Of a stretch of DNA of 64,000 nucleotides, positions 37,193-45,999 are shown in pieces. The stretch spans positions 558,001 through 622,000 of the forward strand of contig NZ_JADFBX010000003.1 in NCBI RefSeq assembly GCF_015223055.1. Direction: 5' to 3'. The position numbers and the translations under genes were made by a program. Source of the stretch: Pedobacter sp. MC2016-24 (GTDB lineage Bacteria > Bacteroidota > Bacteroidia > Sphingobacteriales > Sphingobacteriaceae). How positions within the stretch are numbered: position 1 is the stretch's first letter; every line of letters starts with the position of its first letter. Under the pieces are notes generated by a model. The model ran no database searches. It was not told the origin of the DNA and saw only the letters and a program-made list of their open reading frames with translations.

Positions 37193-38131
37193 TTATTGTT
37201 CAAGGAGCTTTTTAAGCTCCTTTTTAGTAACTTGTAAAATGGTACCATGTCTTAACCCTGTAGGTAACGCTATCTGATCGGATACATCAGTCCAGTTTTT
37301 CAGATCCTGTGATTTGATAGCGCCATATTTGTGATCGCGGTATTTGTCGAAATATACCACCCAATCTTTACCCCGTTTTAAAGCGGTTGGGCCCTCTGCC
37401 CAATAGTTTCCCGTAATCGGTGCACTGGCAGCAGTATAAGGCCCGGTCAATTGATCGGCAAAAGCAATTTTAAGATTTTTCTGGGCTGGTTCCCTGGTTT
37501 CATCCTTCAGGAACATCACAAATTTATCCTTGTCTTTCACAATACTGGCATCAATGACATTAAACCCTGGATCATACAGCAATTTGGTATCTGAAAAGGT
37601 TTTGAAATCCTTGGTGGTCACGTAATACATCCGGTGGTTGTAGCCGTCGTCAGCTTTAGATGCAGTTTCAGGGAAACGGCCGATGATGGTTGTTGCCCAA
37701 TAAATCATATACAGCTTGCTGGAAGGGTCATAGGTGATTTCTGGTGCCCAGGTATTTCTGGCACCTTCTTCTTTTACCATCACCGGAATGAACTGCTGTT
37801 CAGACCAATTGATTAAATCTTTCGAACTCGCATAACCAATACCCTTGTCTTTCCAGCTTACTGTCCAGACCATATGAAACAGGCCATCCGCACCACGAAT
37901 GATACAAGGGTCGCGCATCAGTTTGTCTTTGCTTACGGTCGGTTTTAAGAACGACTGGTCATTTTTTAGGCTCTTCCAGTGATAAGCATCTTCGCTGTAG
38001 GCGAAATGCAGTCCATCTTCCCCATTTCCTTTAAAATAAGCAAACAAATAAGGATCTTTGGCCTGTTGGGCCTTTGCAGCAGGTAATGCCACCGCAAGGG
38101 TTAAATATAAAAATATAGCTTTAAGCTTCAT
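37193..38131 (-). CDS. GH43-family glycosidase (arabinosidase-like)
   Basis: The 312-residue protein has a signal peptide (ending AAKAQ) and one GH43-type propeller domain. Likely catalytic acids are Asp74 in LMRDPCIIRG (base), the Asp of NVIDASIVKD (modulator) and the Glu of YWAEGPTALK (acid). Further clan motifs are LHFAYSEDAYHWKSL, GIGYASSKDLINWSEQQF and NTWAPEITYDPSSKLYMIYW. It is 5 bp downstream of the first GH51 gene on the same strand, which fits cooperation in removing arabinose from arabinan side chains. Substrate assignment is by context. Confidence 0.88.
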   Translation of the reverse strand: MKLKAIFLYLTLAVALPAAKAQQAKDPYLFAYFKGNGEDGLHFAYSEDAYHWKSLKNDQSFLKPTVSKDKLMRDPCIIRGADGLFHMVWTVSWKDKGIGYASSKDLINWSEQQFIPVMVKEEGARNTWAPEITYDPSSKLYMIYWATTIIGRFPETASKADDGYNHRMYYVTTKDFKTFSDTKLLYDPGFNVIDASIVKDKDKFVMFLKDETREPAQKNLKIAFADQLTGPYTAASAPITGNYWAEGPTALKRGKDWVVYFDKYRDHKYGAIKSQDLKNWTDVSDQIALPTGLRHGTILQVTKKELKKLLEQ

Positions 38132-38136
38132 GATGG

Positions 38137-39684
38137 TTATTTAAGTTCTAAAACGACTACCGATTGCGCTGGAAGTTCAACATTCAAATTTGCACCTTCT
38201 TTTTTTGCGCCGTTAAATTTAGCAATACTTACTTTGTTCGGTGTAGTAAAGGTATTGACATCGTTTACATTTTGTGAAGTGATGATTTGTCCACTAACTG
38301 ATTTCCACTGCTGACCATTTAAACTGGTATTCAATTTGATTTTATTTTTGGGATCGAGGTTAACCAGTGAAATGTGTATGGCTCCAGATGCATCCTGTGA
38401 AGCAGAAACATTCAAGGCTGGTATTTTTTGATTTCCGGAAACATAATCCGGGCTGACAAACTCAATGGGCAGGTATTTGGCATCCTGATGAACCTTAAAT
38501 AGGTCAAACACATGGTAAGTAGGGGTAAGCAGCATTTTGTCTTTTTCTGTTAAAATCAGGGCTTGCAATACATTAATTGTCTGGGCGAGGTTGGCCATCT
38601 TAACCCGGTCGGAATGGTTGTTGAAAATGTTCAGGGTTGTACCTGCAATTAATGCATCTCTTAAACTGTTTTGCTGATAGAGAAAACCCGGATTGGTTCC
38701 AGGCTCTACATTCGTCCAGATGCCCCATTCGTCCACAACCAAAGCTACTTTTTTTGCCGGATCGTATTTGTCCATAATAGCGGCGTGTTTGGAAACAATT
38801 TCTTCCATTCTCAGGCAGTTTTTCATTGTACTGAAATACTGTTCCTCATTGAACCCGGTTGCCGAACCCTTGTCTTTCCAGTTCCCGGTTGGCAAGGTAT
38901 AATAATGTAAAGTTAATCCCCACATGCGGGTACCTATGTTTTTCATACACGTTTCGGTCCAGTTGTAATCTTCGGCATTGGCTCCGCTGGCAATCTTTTT
39001 TAAGGGCGCACCTTCATAATTACGGGCATAGGTAGCGTACCTGCGGTACAGATCACTATAATATTGTGGGGTCATGTTTCCGCCACAGCCCCAGCTCTCA
39101 TTGCCCACGCCCCAGAAACTTACTTTCCAGGGCTTTTCACGTCCGTTTTGTTTACGCAGACTGGCCATCGGACTCACCCCATCAAAATTCAGGTATTCCA
39201 CCCATTTGGCCATTTCTTCAACTGTTCCACTACCAACATTACCGGCAATATAAGGTGCTGTGTTGAGCATTTCACAAAGTTCCAGAAACTCATGGGTACC
39301 GAAACTATTGTCTTCGGTTACACCGCCCCAGTTTGTGTTCACCATTTTTGGCCGAAGGCTGCGGTCTCCAATGCCGTCACGCCAATGGTATTCATCAGCA
39401 AAACATCCTCCTGGCCAGCGCAGGTTCGGGATTTTTATTTTCTTTAAAGCCTCGACAACATCCAGTCTGATCCGGCCTTTATTTGGTATGGCCGAGTTTT
39501 CAGCTACCCAGAAGCCATCGTAAATGCAACGGCCAAGGTGCTCGGCAAAATGTCCGTAAATGTGTTTACTGATGACCTGCTTGTCAGACGGTTTAATGCT
39601 TAGCTGTGTCAGGTTTTGTGCCTGGCTACTGTTGGCAGCCCATACCGTGCAGAGGCTTAAACAAATGAATCTGGTTAATTTCAT
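38137..39684 (-). CDS. GH51 alpha-L-arabinofuranosidase
   Basis: The 515-residue protein has a signal peptide (ending NSSQAQ), then a (beta/alpha)8 barrel and a C-terminal sandwich, as in canonical GH51. Key motifs are [36 protein letters not shown], acid/base Glu196 in [12 protein letters not shown] and nucleophile Glu319 in VVDEWGIW. The enzyme releases terminal arabinofuranose from arabinan or arabinoxylan. Most GH51 enzymes of this type are cytoplasmic in Firmicutes; here it is exported, probably to the periplasm. It lies 31 bp after another GH51 gene and 5 bp before a GH43 gene, all on the minus strand. Confidence 0.95.
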   Translation of the reverse strand: MKLTRFICLSLCTVWAANSSQAQNLTQLSIKPSDKQVISKHIYGHFAEHLGRCIYDGFWVAENSAIPNKGRIRLDVVEALKKIKIPNLRWPGGCFADEYHWRDGIGDRSLRPKMVNTNWGGVTEDNSFGTHEFLELCEMLNTAPYIAGNVGSGTVEEMAKWVEYLNFDGVSPMASLRKQNGREKPWKVSFWGVGNESWGCGGNMTPQYYSDLYRRYATYARNYEGAPLKKIASGANAEDYNWTETCMKNIGTRMWGLTLHYYTLPTGNWKDKGSATGFNEEQYFSTMKNCLRMEEIVSKHAAIMDKYDPAKKVALVVDEWGIWTNVEPGTNPGFLYQQNSLRDALIAGTTLNIFNNHSDRVKMANLAQTINVLQALILTEKDKMLLTPTYHVFDLFKVHQDAKYLPIEFVSPDYVSGNQKIPALNVSASQDASGAIHISLVNLDPKNKIKLNTSLNGQQWKSVSGQIITSQNVNDVNTFTTPNKVSIAKFNGAKKEGANLNVELPAQSVVVLELK

Positions 39685-39715
39685 GTGTAATGATTTGGTT
39701 TTTACTTATAGTTCT

Positions 39716-41716
39716 TTATTTCAAAGCTATCCTGATCACATTAAATGAATAGGGTTTGAGGTTCAGGTGTAACCTCTGGCCTTTAGCTTTTAAGCTTGTT
39801 TTTTTTGGAGCTACAGCCACAGGTGATGCAAAAGAGTTGACACGCTTCAGGTCCATTTCCGCCATTTCCTCTACATCAGCAATACCTTGTATTTTATTTC
39901 CGCTAATGTCAAAATCGGATGATTGTGCCTGATCTGAGGAATTGATCACTTTGATGATTAATGTTTTATTTTTCTGATCTGTGACAGCTGAAGCATACAG
40001 CCCTTGTTGTCCGGTTGCCGGTTGATCATTCAACAAGATGGTTACCACTTCCGTACCTTTGTTTACTGAAAATAGCTTTTGCACGTAATAATCCGGACTG
40101 CCATAGCATTGCAGATTATCTACCCAGATCATATCCGGTGCCCATTGCCAGGCATCTATATTGGCAAATAGGGGTGCATAGGATGCCATTTGTACCACTT
40201 CCGAGTTTCTTTCCAGGCCGGTCATGAAGGCCGCTGCAGCTAAAGCACTTTGCCAGTTGCTCCTGTCGCTGCCAACAATTGCTTTGTCTGCATGGGCGGC
40301 ATATTCACCAGCAAAAACTTTACTGCCAGTACGCGGGTAGCTGTCATATCTTGCTGCATTTTTCAAAAACCAGTCTGCCGGACGATAATAATGCTCGTCA
40401 ATAAAGTCGGTGTTTTGTTTGCGGAGTTCCGTATTCAATAAGTTAAAACGGTCTCCATCCGGATCTGTTCCAGAGCTTGCAATGAGTTTAAATTCTGGAT
40501 ATCTTGATTTAATGACATCAGTAAAAACCTTCAAACGTTCTAAGTATTGGGGACCCCAGTTTTCATTGCCAATGCCCATCATTTTGAGGTTAAATGGTTT
40601 CGGATGACCCATTGCTGCACGTATTTTACCCCATTTGCTGCTCACATCGCCATTGGCAAACTCAATCAGGTCAAGCGCATCCTGTACATAGGGATCGAGT
40701 TCTGTCATGGCTGCTACTTCCCCAGTATTGTACTGGCAGGCCATGCCACAGTTTAAAATAGGCAAAGGTGCCGCGCCAATGTCTTCCGCCAATTGAAAAT
40801 ATTCAAAAAATCCAAGGCCGAAAGTCTGGTAATAATCTGGACTTGGCCGGTGCGCAAATTCCGTATTCCAGCGGTTGATCATCGTTGGTCGTTCTGCTAC
40901 AGGTCCAATGGTGTTTTTCCATTGATACCGGTTCGCCAGATCAGTTCCTTCAACGATACAGCCACCCGGAAAGCGTAAAAAGCCGGGTTTCATATCGGCA
41001 AGCATTTGTACCATGTCGGCTCTAAGTCCACCAGGGCGCTTCATCCAGGTATCTTCTGGAAATAAAGACAACATATCCAGATCAATTTTACCACTGCCTT
41101 CAAACCATATGGCCAGTTTTGCCTTAGGTTCAGTTTCTGTCGCGCGAACTGGAATGTTTTGCTTTTTCCACACAGTACCCGTCTCGGCAGGTTCCAGTAT
41201 GGCTTCTCCAATCACCTGGTCATTTTTACCCAATAGCTGGACATGCAATTTGATCCCTTTTGAAGCCTGTCTGTACAAGGTAGAAAAATCATAATTCAAC
41301 CCTTTCTTTACGCCGATCCCTTTAAAACCTTCATTAATCAGACCCAGGCTCCCTACTGTAGCTTTGTTTGTATTTACCTGAAGGTATCTTGGATTGGTGG
41401 CATGGATTTCCTGTTGATTGATGATCAGTAATTCGCCTTCTGTAGCTTTTTTTCTCTTAATAGTCCAGCCCATCCAAGGTTTCCCAAACTCAAAAGAACG
41501 GTTTTTAACCAGTTCAGCATAAATTCCGCCGTCAGCACCAAAGTTAATGTCCTCAAAAAATACACCCCATAATGTTGCAGGTACTTTTGCAATGGGTTTA
41601 GCCGTTTCAATTTTAAATGTAGGATTGACTTGTGCGCTACACATGCTGTAGCTGAGGTTAACTGAAGAAAAAATAGCCGATGCCAGGAAGACCCGGAGAA
41701 TGGAAGGATGTTTCAT
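39716..41716 (-). CDS. GH51 alpha-L-arabinofuranosidase with N-terminal binding domain
   Basis: The 666-residue protein has a signal peptide (ending MCSAQ), an opening ATLWGVFFEDINFGADGGIYAE typical of the larger GH51 subfamily, an inserted CBM-like sandwich at about residues 85-225 (WMGWTIKRK to GKIDLDMLSLFP), then the barrel with GFLRFPGGCIVEG, acid/base Glu385 (GIGNENWGPQY) and nucleophile Glu471 (FAGEYAAHA), and a C-terminal sandwich. It hydrolyses alpha-L-arabinofuranosyl links in arabinan side chains. First gene of a three-gene minus-strand operon (GH51-GH51-GH43), divergent from the GntR regulator gene. Confidence 0.95.
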   Translation of the reverse strand: MKHPSILRVFLASAIFSSVNLSYSMCSAQVNPTFKIETAKPIAKVPATLWGVFFEDINFGADGGIYAELVKNRSFEFGKPWMGWTIKRKKATEGELLIINQQEIHATNPRYLQVNTNKATVGSLGLINEGFKGIGVKKGLNYDFSTLYRQASKGIKLHVQLLGKNDQVIGEAILEPAETGTVWKKQNIPVRATETEPKAKLAIWFEGSGKIDLDMLSLFPEDTWMKRPGGLRADMVQMLADMKPGFLRFPGGCIVEGTDLANRYQWKNTIGPVAERPTMINRWNTEFAHRPSPDYYQTFGLGFFEYFQLAEDIGAAPLPILNCGMACQYNTGEVAAMTELDPYVQDALDLIEFANGDVSSKWGKIRAAMGHPKPFNLKMMGIGNENWGPQYLERLKVFTDVIKSRYPEFKLIASSGTDPDGDRFNLLNTELRKQNTDFIDEHYYRPADWFLKNAARYDSYPRTGSKVFAGEYAAHADKAIVGSDRSNWQSALAAAAFMTGLERNSEVVQMASYAPLFANIDAWQWAPDMIWVDNLQCYGSPDYYVQKLFSVNKGTEVVTILLNDQPATGQQGLYASAVTDQKNKTLIIKVINSSDQAQSSDFDISGNKIQGIADVEEMAEMDLKRVNSFASPVAVAPKKTSLKAKGQRLHLNLKPYSFNVIRIALK

Positions 41717-41761
41717 GCAAATTACAAATGGTTAGTATTAAATAGTTGAAATTAGTAATTA

Positions 41762-41782
41762 TAATTGTCATTTATACAATTA
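41762..41782. promoter_or_regulatory. Candidate operator between GH51 operon and GntR regulator
   Basis: TAATTGT and ACAATTA form a 7-bp inverted repeat with a 7-bp AT-rich spacer. The outer bases nearly continue the symmetry (ATTA on the left, ATAAT on the right). It lies 46 bp upstream of the GH51 start and 116 bp upstream of the regulator start. Position and symmetry fit a dimeric GntR-type repressor site. Confidence 0.45.
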
Positions 41783-41897
41783 ATAATCTATAATATTTTT
41801 GTTGTATTTCCGGCAACGATTGCGTAAATAAAAATTGTATTTGTACCTGTCTTTTAGTAATCTGCAGGTTCTTGCGAGCAATTCTAACCAAATCATT

Positions 41898-42929
41898 ATG
41901 AAGTTGACTGATTCCTATAAATATATAAGCATTGACGAGTATTCTGCAACGCCTAAATATATTCAGTTGACCAATTCTATACTGTCTGCTATAGAAGCCG
42001 GGCATGTCAATAAAAATGATATTTTACCCTCGATCTGTGACATCAGTAATGAATTGGAGATTTCCAGGGATACTGCTGAAAAGGCTTACCGAAACCTGAA
42101 AAAAATCGGCGTTCTGGAGTCTATACCTGGTAAAGGTTTTTATATCATGAATACCGATTTTAGGCAGAAGCTGAAGATTTGTTTGCTGTTCAATAAATTA
42201 AGCTCTTATAAAAAAATCATATACGACTCTTTTATCACAGCTGTGGGAGAGGACGTGGCTACGGATTTATACATTTACAACAACGACTTTACCTTATTCA
42301 AAAACTTTTTGGCCAACAAAAAAGATAAATATTCTCATTTTGTCATCATGCCGCATTTTATTGAAGGCACAGAAAAGGCCTGTGAAGTGATCAACACCAT
42401 TCCAAAGCAAAAGTTAATCATCCTGGATAAACTGATCCCTGGTGTTACGGGGGAGTATGCGGCGGTGTATGAAGATTTTGAAAATGACATTTACAATGCG
42501 CTGGAACAGGCAATTACCGAGCTCAGTAAATACGATACGATCAAATTGATTTTTCCGAATAACAGTTATTATCCCAAAGAAATCATCAAAGGTTTTTTTA
42601 AGTTTTGTCAGCAATACGCCTTTAAATATGCATTGGTGCCAAATATTGCCGAAGAGCCCATACAAAAGGGAGAAGTTTACATCAATTTGAAAGAAGATGA
42701 CCTGGTTACGCTTATTGAACGGATTTTAGTGCTCGATTTTAAGATCGGGACAGATGTTGGTTTAATCTCTTATAATGAAACACCGATCAAGAAAATTATC
42801 CTGAACGGAGTCACAACCATCTCTACCGATTTTGGCAAAATGGGCGATCTGGCCGCCAAGGTCATTTTGGGCAATTCAAAGGAACAATTGAAAGTGCCTT
42901 TTCACCTTACCCTGAGGGCTACGGTTTAA
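41898..42929 (+). CDS. GntR-family transcriptional regulator with PBP-like effector domain
   Basis: I start it at 41898 (MKLTDSYKYISID); the ATG at 41835 would add 21 residues that do not belong to the family. The 343-residue protein has an N-terminal winged helix (about residues 10-85: ATPKYIQLTNSILSAIEAGH, LPSICDISNELEISRDTAEK, IGVLESIPGKGFYI) and a C-terminal periplasmic-binding-protein-like domain (about 95-340: LCLLFNKLSSYKKI, VIMPHFIEGTEKACEVIN, LILDKLIPGV, DVGLISYNETPIKKIILNG). Such regulators sense sugars. It is divergent from the arabinofuranosidase operon and is the only transcription factor inside the pectin locus, so arabinose or a related sugar is a reasonable effector (inference). 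Confidence 0.9.
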   Translation: MKLTDSYKYISIDEYSATPKYIQLTNSILSAIEAGHVNKNDILPSICDISNELEISRDTAEKAYRNLKKIGVLESIPGKGFYIMNTDFRQKLKICLLFNKLSSYKKIIYDSFITAVGEDVATDLYIYNNDFTLFKNFLANKKDKYSHFVIMPHFIEGTEKACEVINTIPKQKLIILDKLIPGVTGEYAAVYEDFENDIYNALEQAITELSKYDTIKLIFPNNSYYPKEIIKGFFKFCQQYAFKYALVPNIAEEPIQKGEVYINLKEDDLVTLIERILVLDFKIGTDVGLISYNETPIKKIILNGVTTISTDFGKMGDLAAKVILGNSKEQLKVPFHLTLRATV

Positions 42930-42938
42930 ATAAATCAT

Positions 42939-43313
42939 TTATTCTGCCGGGATTAGGGGCACTAAATCTTGAAGTTCTGGTTCGGTAAAGAGGCGCGACT
43001 GGATAAAAAAGGCTTTGTCTATTGTGGATTCCAGGGAAAAACTGGCGGCCCGGCCTTCCATCACATCCAGGGTCAATTGCGTGTGTTTCCAATATTCAAA
43101 CTGGTCACCGGCCATATAGAATTTACAATCCTCAATTTCGCCGATGCAGATGTCATTTGAACCAATTAAAAATCCGCCTTTTTCAAAGCAATGGGGATAG
43201 GAGCCTTCGCAGCAACCACCACTTTGATGAAAGAATAGTTCTCCATATTCAGATTGAAGCTGACGGATCACTGCTGTTGCGGCTGGTGTAGCCAATACTC
43301 TTTTTGTACGCAT
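42939..43313 (-). CDS. DUF779-family protein
   Basis: The 124-residue protein matches DUF779, with its conserved centre FFHQSGGCCEGSYPHCF, LIGSNDICIGEI and YWKHTQLTLDVMEGRA. The Cys/His cluster suggests metal binding. Genes of this family are commonly found next to aldehyde dehydrogenases of the AldB/ExaC type, as here (the dehydrogenase gene is 68 bp upstream on the same strand, with a terminator-like hairpin between). Its biochemical role is not established. It converges on the GntR gene, with 9 bp between their stop codons. Confidence 0.88.
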   Translation of the reverse strand: MRTKRVLATPAATAVIRQLQSEYGELFFHQSGGCCEGSYPHCFEKGGFLIGSNDICIGEIEDCKFYMAGDQFEYWKHTQLTLDVMEGRAASFSLESTIDKAFFIQSRLFTEPELQDLVPLIPAE

Positions 43314-43331
43314 GATGATAGGGGTTAAAGG

Positions 43332-43362
43332 AAAAAACTGCCTGATACCGGATCAGGCAGTT
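43332..43362 (-). terminator. Intrinsic terminator between aldehyde dehydrogenase and DUF779 genes
   Basis: Read on the minus strand, AACTGCCTGAT and ATCAGGCAGTT form a perfect 11-bp stem with a 5-nt loop, followed directly by a T-run. It lies 19 bp after the aldehyde dehydrogenase stop codon and 18 bp before the DUF779 start. It probably makes DUF779 expression a read-through fraction of the upstream gene. Confidence 0.8.
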
Positions 43363-43381
43363 CGAGTATTAAAACCAGTTG

Positions 43382-44887
43382 CTAAAAGAAACCCAACTTG
43401 TTTTTGTCGTAAGAGATCAGCATGTTTTTGGTGCTGCGGTAATGATCCAGCATCATTTTATGATTCTCCCGGCCGAAACCTGATTTTTTATATCCACCAA
43501 ATGGTGCATGTGCCGGATAAGCATGATATTGATTTACCCAAATGCGGCCTGCCTGTATGGCACGTGGTACCTGATACAGCTCGTGGGCATCCCTTGTCCA
43601 AACGCCTGCGCCTAATCCATATAGTGTATCATTGGCAATTTCTATGGCTTCTTCCACAGTTTTGAATGTGGTTACGCAAGCCACCGGACCGAAAATCTCT
43701 TCCTGGAAGATGCGCATTTTATTATGTCCTTTCAACAGTGTTGGCTCAATGTAATACCCGCTTTCTAAATCCCCCTCCAGTTTATTGGCAGATCCGCCGG
43801 TTAAAACTTCTGCGCCTTCTTCTTTACCGATCTTCAGGTAAGAAAGGATTTTCTGGTATTGTTCGTTAGATGTCTGTGCACCCATCATACCGGTTTTATC
43901 CAGTGGGTGCGCAATTTTGATCGATTTTGTGCGCTCTATAACTTTCGCTATAAATTGATCATAAATACTTTCCTGGATCAATATTCTGGATGGGCAGGTG
44001 CAAATCTCCCCTTGGTTCAGGGCAAACATGACAGCGCCTTCTACGGCTTTGTCAAAAAAGGCGTCATCTGCTGCTGCTACCGATTCAAAGAAAATATTAG
44101 GGGATTTGCCACCCAGTTCCATCGTTGATGGAATGATGTTTTCGGCAGCGTATTGCATGATCAATCTACCTGAAGTCGTACTGCCTGTAAAGGCTACTTT
44201 AGAGATCCGTGTAGAGGTCGCCAATGGCTTGCCGACTTCTATTCCGTAACCGTTCACCACATTCAATACACCCGGAGGCAATAAATCGCCAATCAGTTCC
44301 ATCAATATGATTATAGAAACCGGGGTCTGCTCTGCTGGTTTTACTACGGTACAGCAGCCCGCTGCCAGGGCAGGTGCAATTTTCCAGGTGGCCATCAACA
44401 AAGGGAAATTCCATGGTATAATTTGTGCCACAACGCCTATGGGCTCATGGAGTACAATACTTACTGTATTTTCATCATGTTCAGCAATGGAGCCCTCGTC
44501 TCCCCTGATTACACCGGCAAAATACCTGAAGTGATCAACCACCAGTGGTAAGTCAGCAGCCAGGGTTTCACGGATGGCCTTGCCATTGTCAACGGTTTCA
44601 ACCGTAGCCAGGAACTCCATATTGTCTTCTATTTTTTGCGCGATTTTTAACAGGATATTGCTCCTGTAAGTCGGGGAACTTTTGCTCCATGTTTTAAAAG
44701 CTTCGTGCGCGGCATCCAACGCAAGTTCAACATCTTCTTTACTGGAGCGTGCAGCTTTAGTAAATACTTTTCCATCAATGGGAGAGATGTTGTCGAAATA
44801 TATTCCTTTTACAGGCGGAACAAATTTGCCGCCGATGAAATTATCATACTGAGCTTTGAAAGCTGGTCTTTCTACTAAATTATTCAT
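43382..44887 (-). CDS. NAD(P)-dependent aldehyde dehydrogenase (AldB/ExaC type)
   Basis: The 501-residue cytoplasmic enzyme is complete. Family motifs are [20 protein letters not shown] (cofactor binding), [28 protein letters not shown] with general base Glu257, and [11 protein letters not shown] with catalytic Cys296. The CTCPSR form is typical of the acetaldehyde/glyceraldehyde-type AldB and ExaC enzymes. It oxidises an aldehyde to a carboxylate; the true substrate is unknown. The DUF779 gene follows it, and a divergent AraC-type gene sits upstream, probably its activator. An exact TAGGTTTG promoter box lies 45-52 bp before the start codon. Confidence 0.95.
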   Translation of the reverse strand: MNNLVERPAFKAQYDNFIGGKFVPPVKGIYFDNISPIDGKVFTKAARSSKEDVELALDAAHEAFKTWSKSSPTYRSNILLKIAQKIEDNMEFLATVETVDNGKAIRETLAADLPLVVDHFRYFAGVIRGDEGSIAEHDENTVSIVLHEPIGVVAQIIPWNFPLLMATWKIAPALAAGCCTVVKPAEQTPVSIIILMELIGDLLPPGVLNVVNGYGIEVGKPLATSTRISKVAFTGSTTSGRLIMQYAAENIIPSTMELGGKSPNIFFESVAAADDAFFDKAVEGAVMFALNQGEICTCPSRILIQESIYDQFIAKVIERTKSIKIAHPLDKTGMMGAQTSNEQYQKILSYLKIGKEEGAEVLTGGSANKLEGDLESGYYIEPTLLKGHNKMRIFQEEIFGPVACVTTFKTVEEAIEIANDTLYGLGAGVWTRDAHELYQVPRAIQAGRIWVNQYHAYPAHAPFGGYKKSGFGRENHKMMLDHYRSTKNMLISYDKNKLGFF

Positions 44888-44931
44888 ACTGTCGTTTTAT
44901 TTATAAATACCTGGTTTTGATTTGGTCTATA

Positions 44932-44939
44932 CAAACCTA
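44932..44939 (-). promoter_or_regulatory. Promoter -7 box of the aldehyde dehydrogenase gene
   Basis: On the minus strand the sequence TAGGTTTG matches the Bacteroidota -7 consensus TAnnTTTG exactly. No good TTTG -33 box lies 19-23 bp upstream, as expected for an activator-dependent promoter. The 21-bp-phased direct repeats begin about 30 bp upstream of it. Confidence 0.5.
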
Positions 44940-44968
44940 GTTGTCAAATGCTCCCATTAGATAGTATA

Positions 44969-45004
44969 ATCGTTGCATCTAGTAGCACTATCGTTTCAGC
45001 TAGT
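44969..45004. promoter_or_regulatory. 21-bp-phased direct repeat, probable AraC-type activator site
   Basis: ATCGTTGCATCTAGT (44969-44983) and ATCGTTTCAGCTAGT (44990-45004) match at 13 of 15 positions and start exactly 21 bp apart, two helical turns. Direct repeats with this phase are the usual binding site of AraC-family dimers. They lie between the divergent aldehyde dehydrogenase and AraC-type genes. Relative to the -7 box at 44932-44939 they would sit just upstream of the -33 region, a standard activator position. Confidence 0.6.
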
Positions 45005-45069
45005 GTAACCTTGTTGAAACATAATTTATGCTTAACTTGTACGTTAATATTTAACCAATCCTGTAAACG

Positions 45070-45999
45070 ATGCATTATATTCCCAATGCCGTAAATCTCA
45101 GTAAAGCCGAAAGCCTGCAAACACTTGTAGAGAATAGAACGTCCTATACCCTGGAACGCTGCGAGCTGAATATTTTTGAGACTTATACCCAATCTTACCT
45201 GGTGCCACTTGCTTTTAACGATTTCGTAATCACCAGTATGCTGCGTGGAAAAAAGGTGATGCATTTATATGATCAGGACGGCTTTGACTATTTGCCGGGG
45301 CAGACGGTGATCGTTCCACCGGCTGTGACCATGAAAATTGACTTTCCGGAAGCCAGGGATGGCAATCCTACGCAATGTATCGCATTGGCGATTGATCAGG
45401 AACAGATCAAAAAGACCATCAATTACCTGAATGAGTTTTTTCCAAAAGAGGGAAAAGAGAAATGGGCACTCGATTATGATAAATACCATTTTGACAACAA
45501 CCAGGAAATTGCTTATTTGATCAATAAAGTTATCCGAATTTGTTCAGAACAATCAACAGCTAAAGATGTACTGGCAGACCTGACACTGAAAGAATTGCTG
45601 GTGCGTATTATGCAAAGCCAGAACCTGAATGCCTTTGCCGCAGGTGATATGCATGACCATCACAATCCACTCGCCTTTGTGATTGATTACATCAAATCCA
45701 ACCTGAATGAAAAGATTAATATCAATGGCCTGAGTGATAAGGCCTGCATGAGTAAAGCTACTTTTTACAGACTGTTTAAAAGAGAACTCGGTATCAGTCC
45801 AAATGATTTTATTTTGGCCGAACGGATTGCCAAAGCCAAACAGTTGTTGAGTAATCCTTCAGCTAAAGTGGCTGCGGTAAGCTACGAATTGGGTTTTAAC
45901 GATGCTAATTATTTTATCCGGGCATTTAAAAAACTAGTGGGCATAACGCCGGGAAGTTATCAGTTACAGTTTCGCACGCAAATGGCGGTAAGATCTTAA
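45070..45999 (+). CDS. AraC-family transcriptional regulator
   Basis: The 309-residue protein has an N-terminal cupin-like sensing domain (about residues 1-185: [20 protein letters not shown]) and a C-terminal AraC double helix-turn-helix (about 205-300: [60 protein letters not shown]). It is divergent from the aldehyde dehydrogenase gene, with paired binding-site-like repeats between them, so it probably activates that gene in response to an aldehyde or alcohol (inference). Its stop codon overlaps that of the converging histidine kinase gene by 4 bp, sharing the sequence TTAA. Confidence 0.93.
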   Translation: MHYIPNAVNLSKAESLQTLVENRTSYTLERCELNIFETYTQSYLVPLAFNDFVITSMLRGKKVMHLYDQDGFDYLPGQTVIVPPAVTMKIDFPEARDGNPTQCIALAIDQEQIKKTINYLNEFFPKEGKEKWALDYDKYHFDNNQEIAYLINKVIRICSEQSTAKDVLADLTLKELLVRIMQSQNLNAFAAGDMHDHHNPLAFVIDYIKSNLNEKININGLSDKACMSKATFYRLFKRELGISPNDFILAERIAKAKQLLSNPSAKVAAVSYELGFNDANYFIRAFKKLVGITPGSYQLQFRTQMAVRS

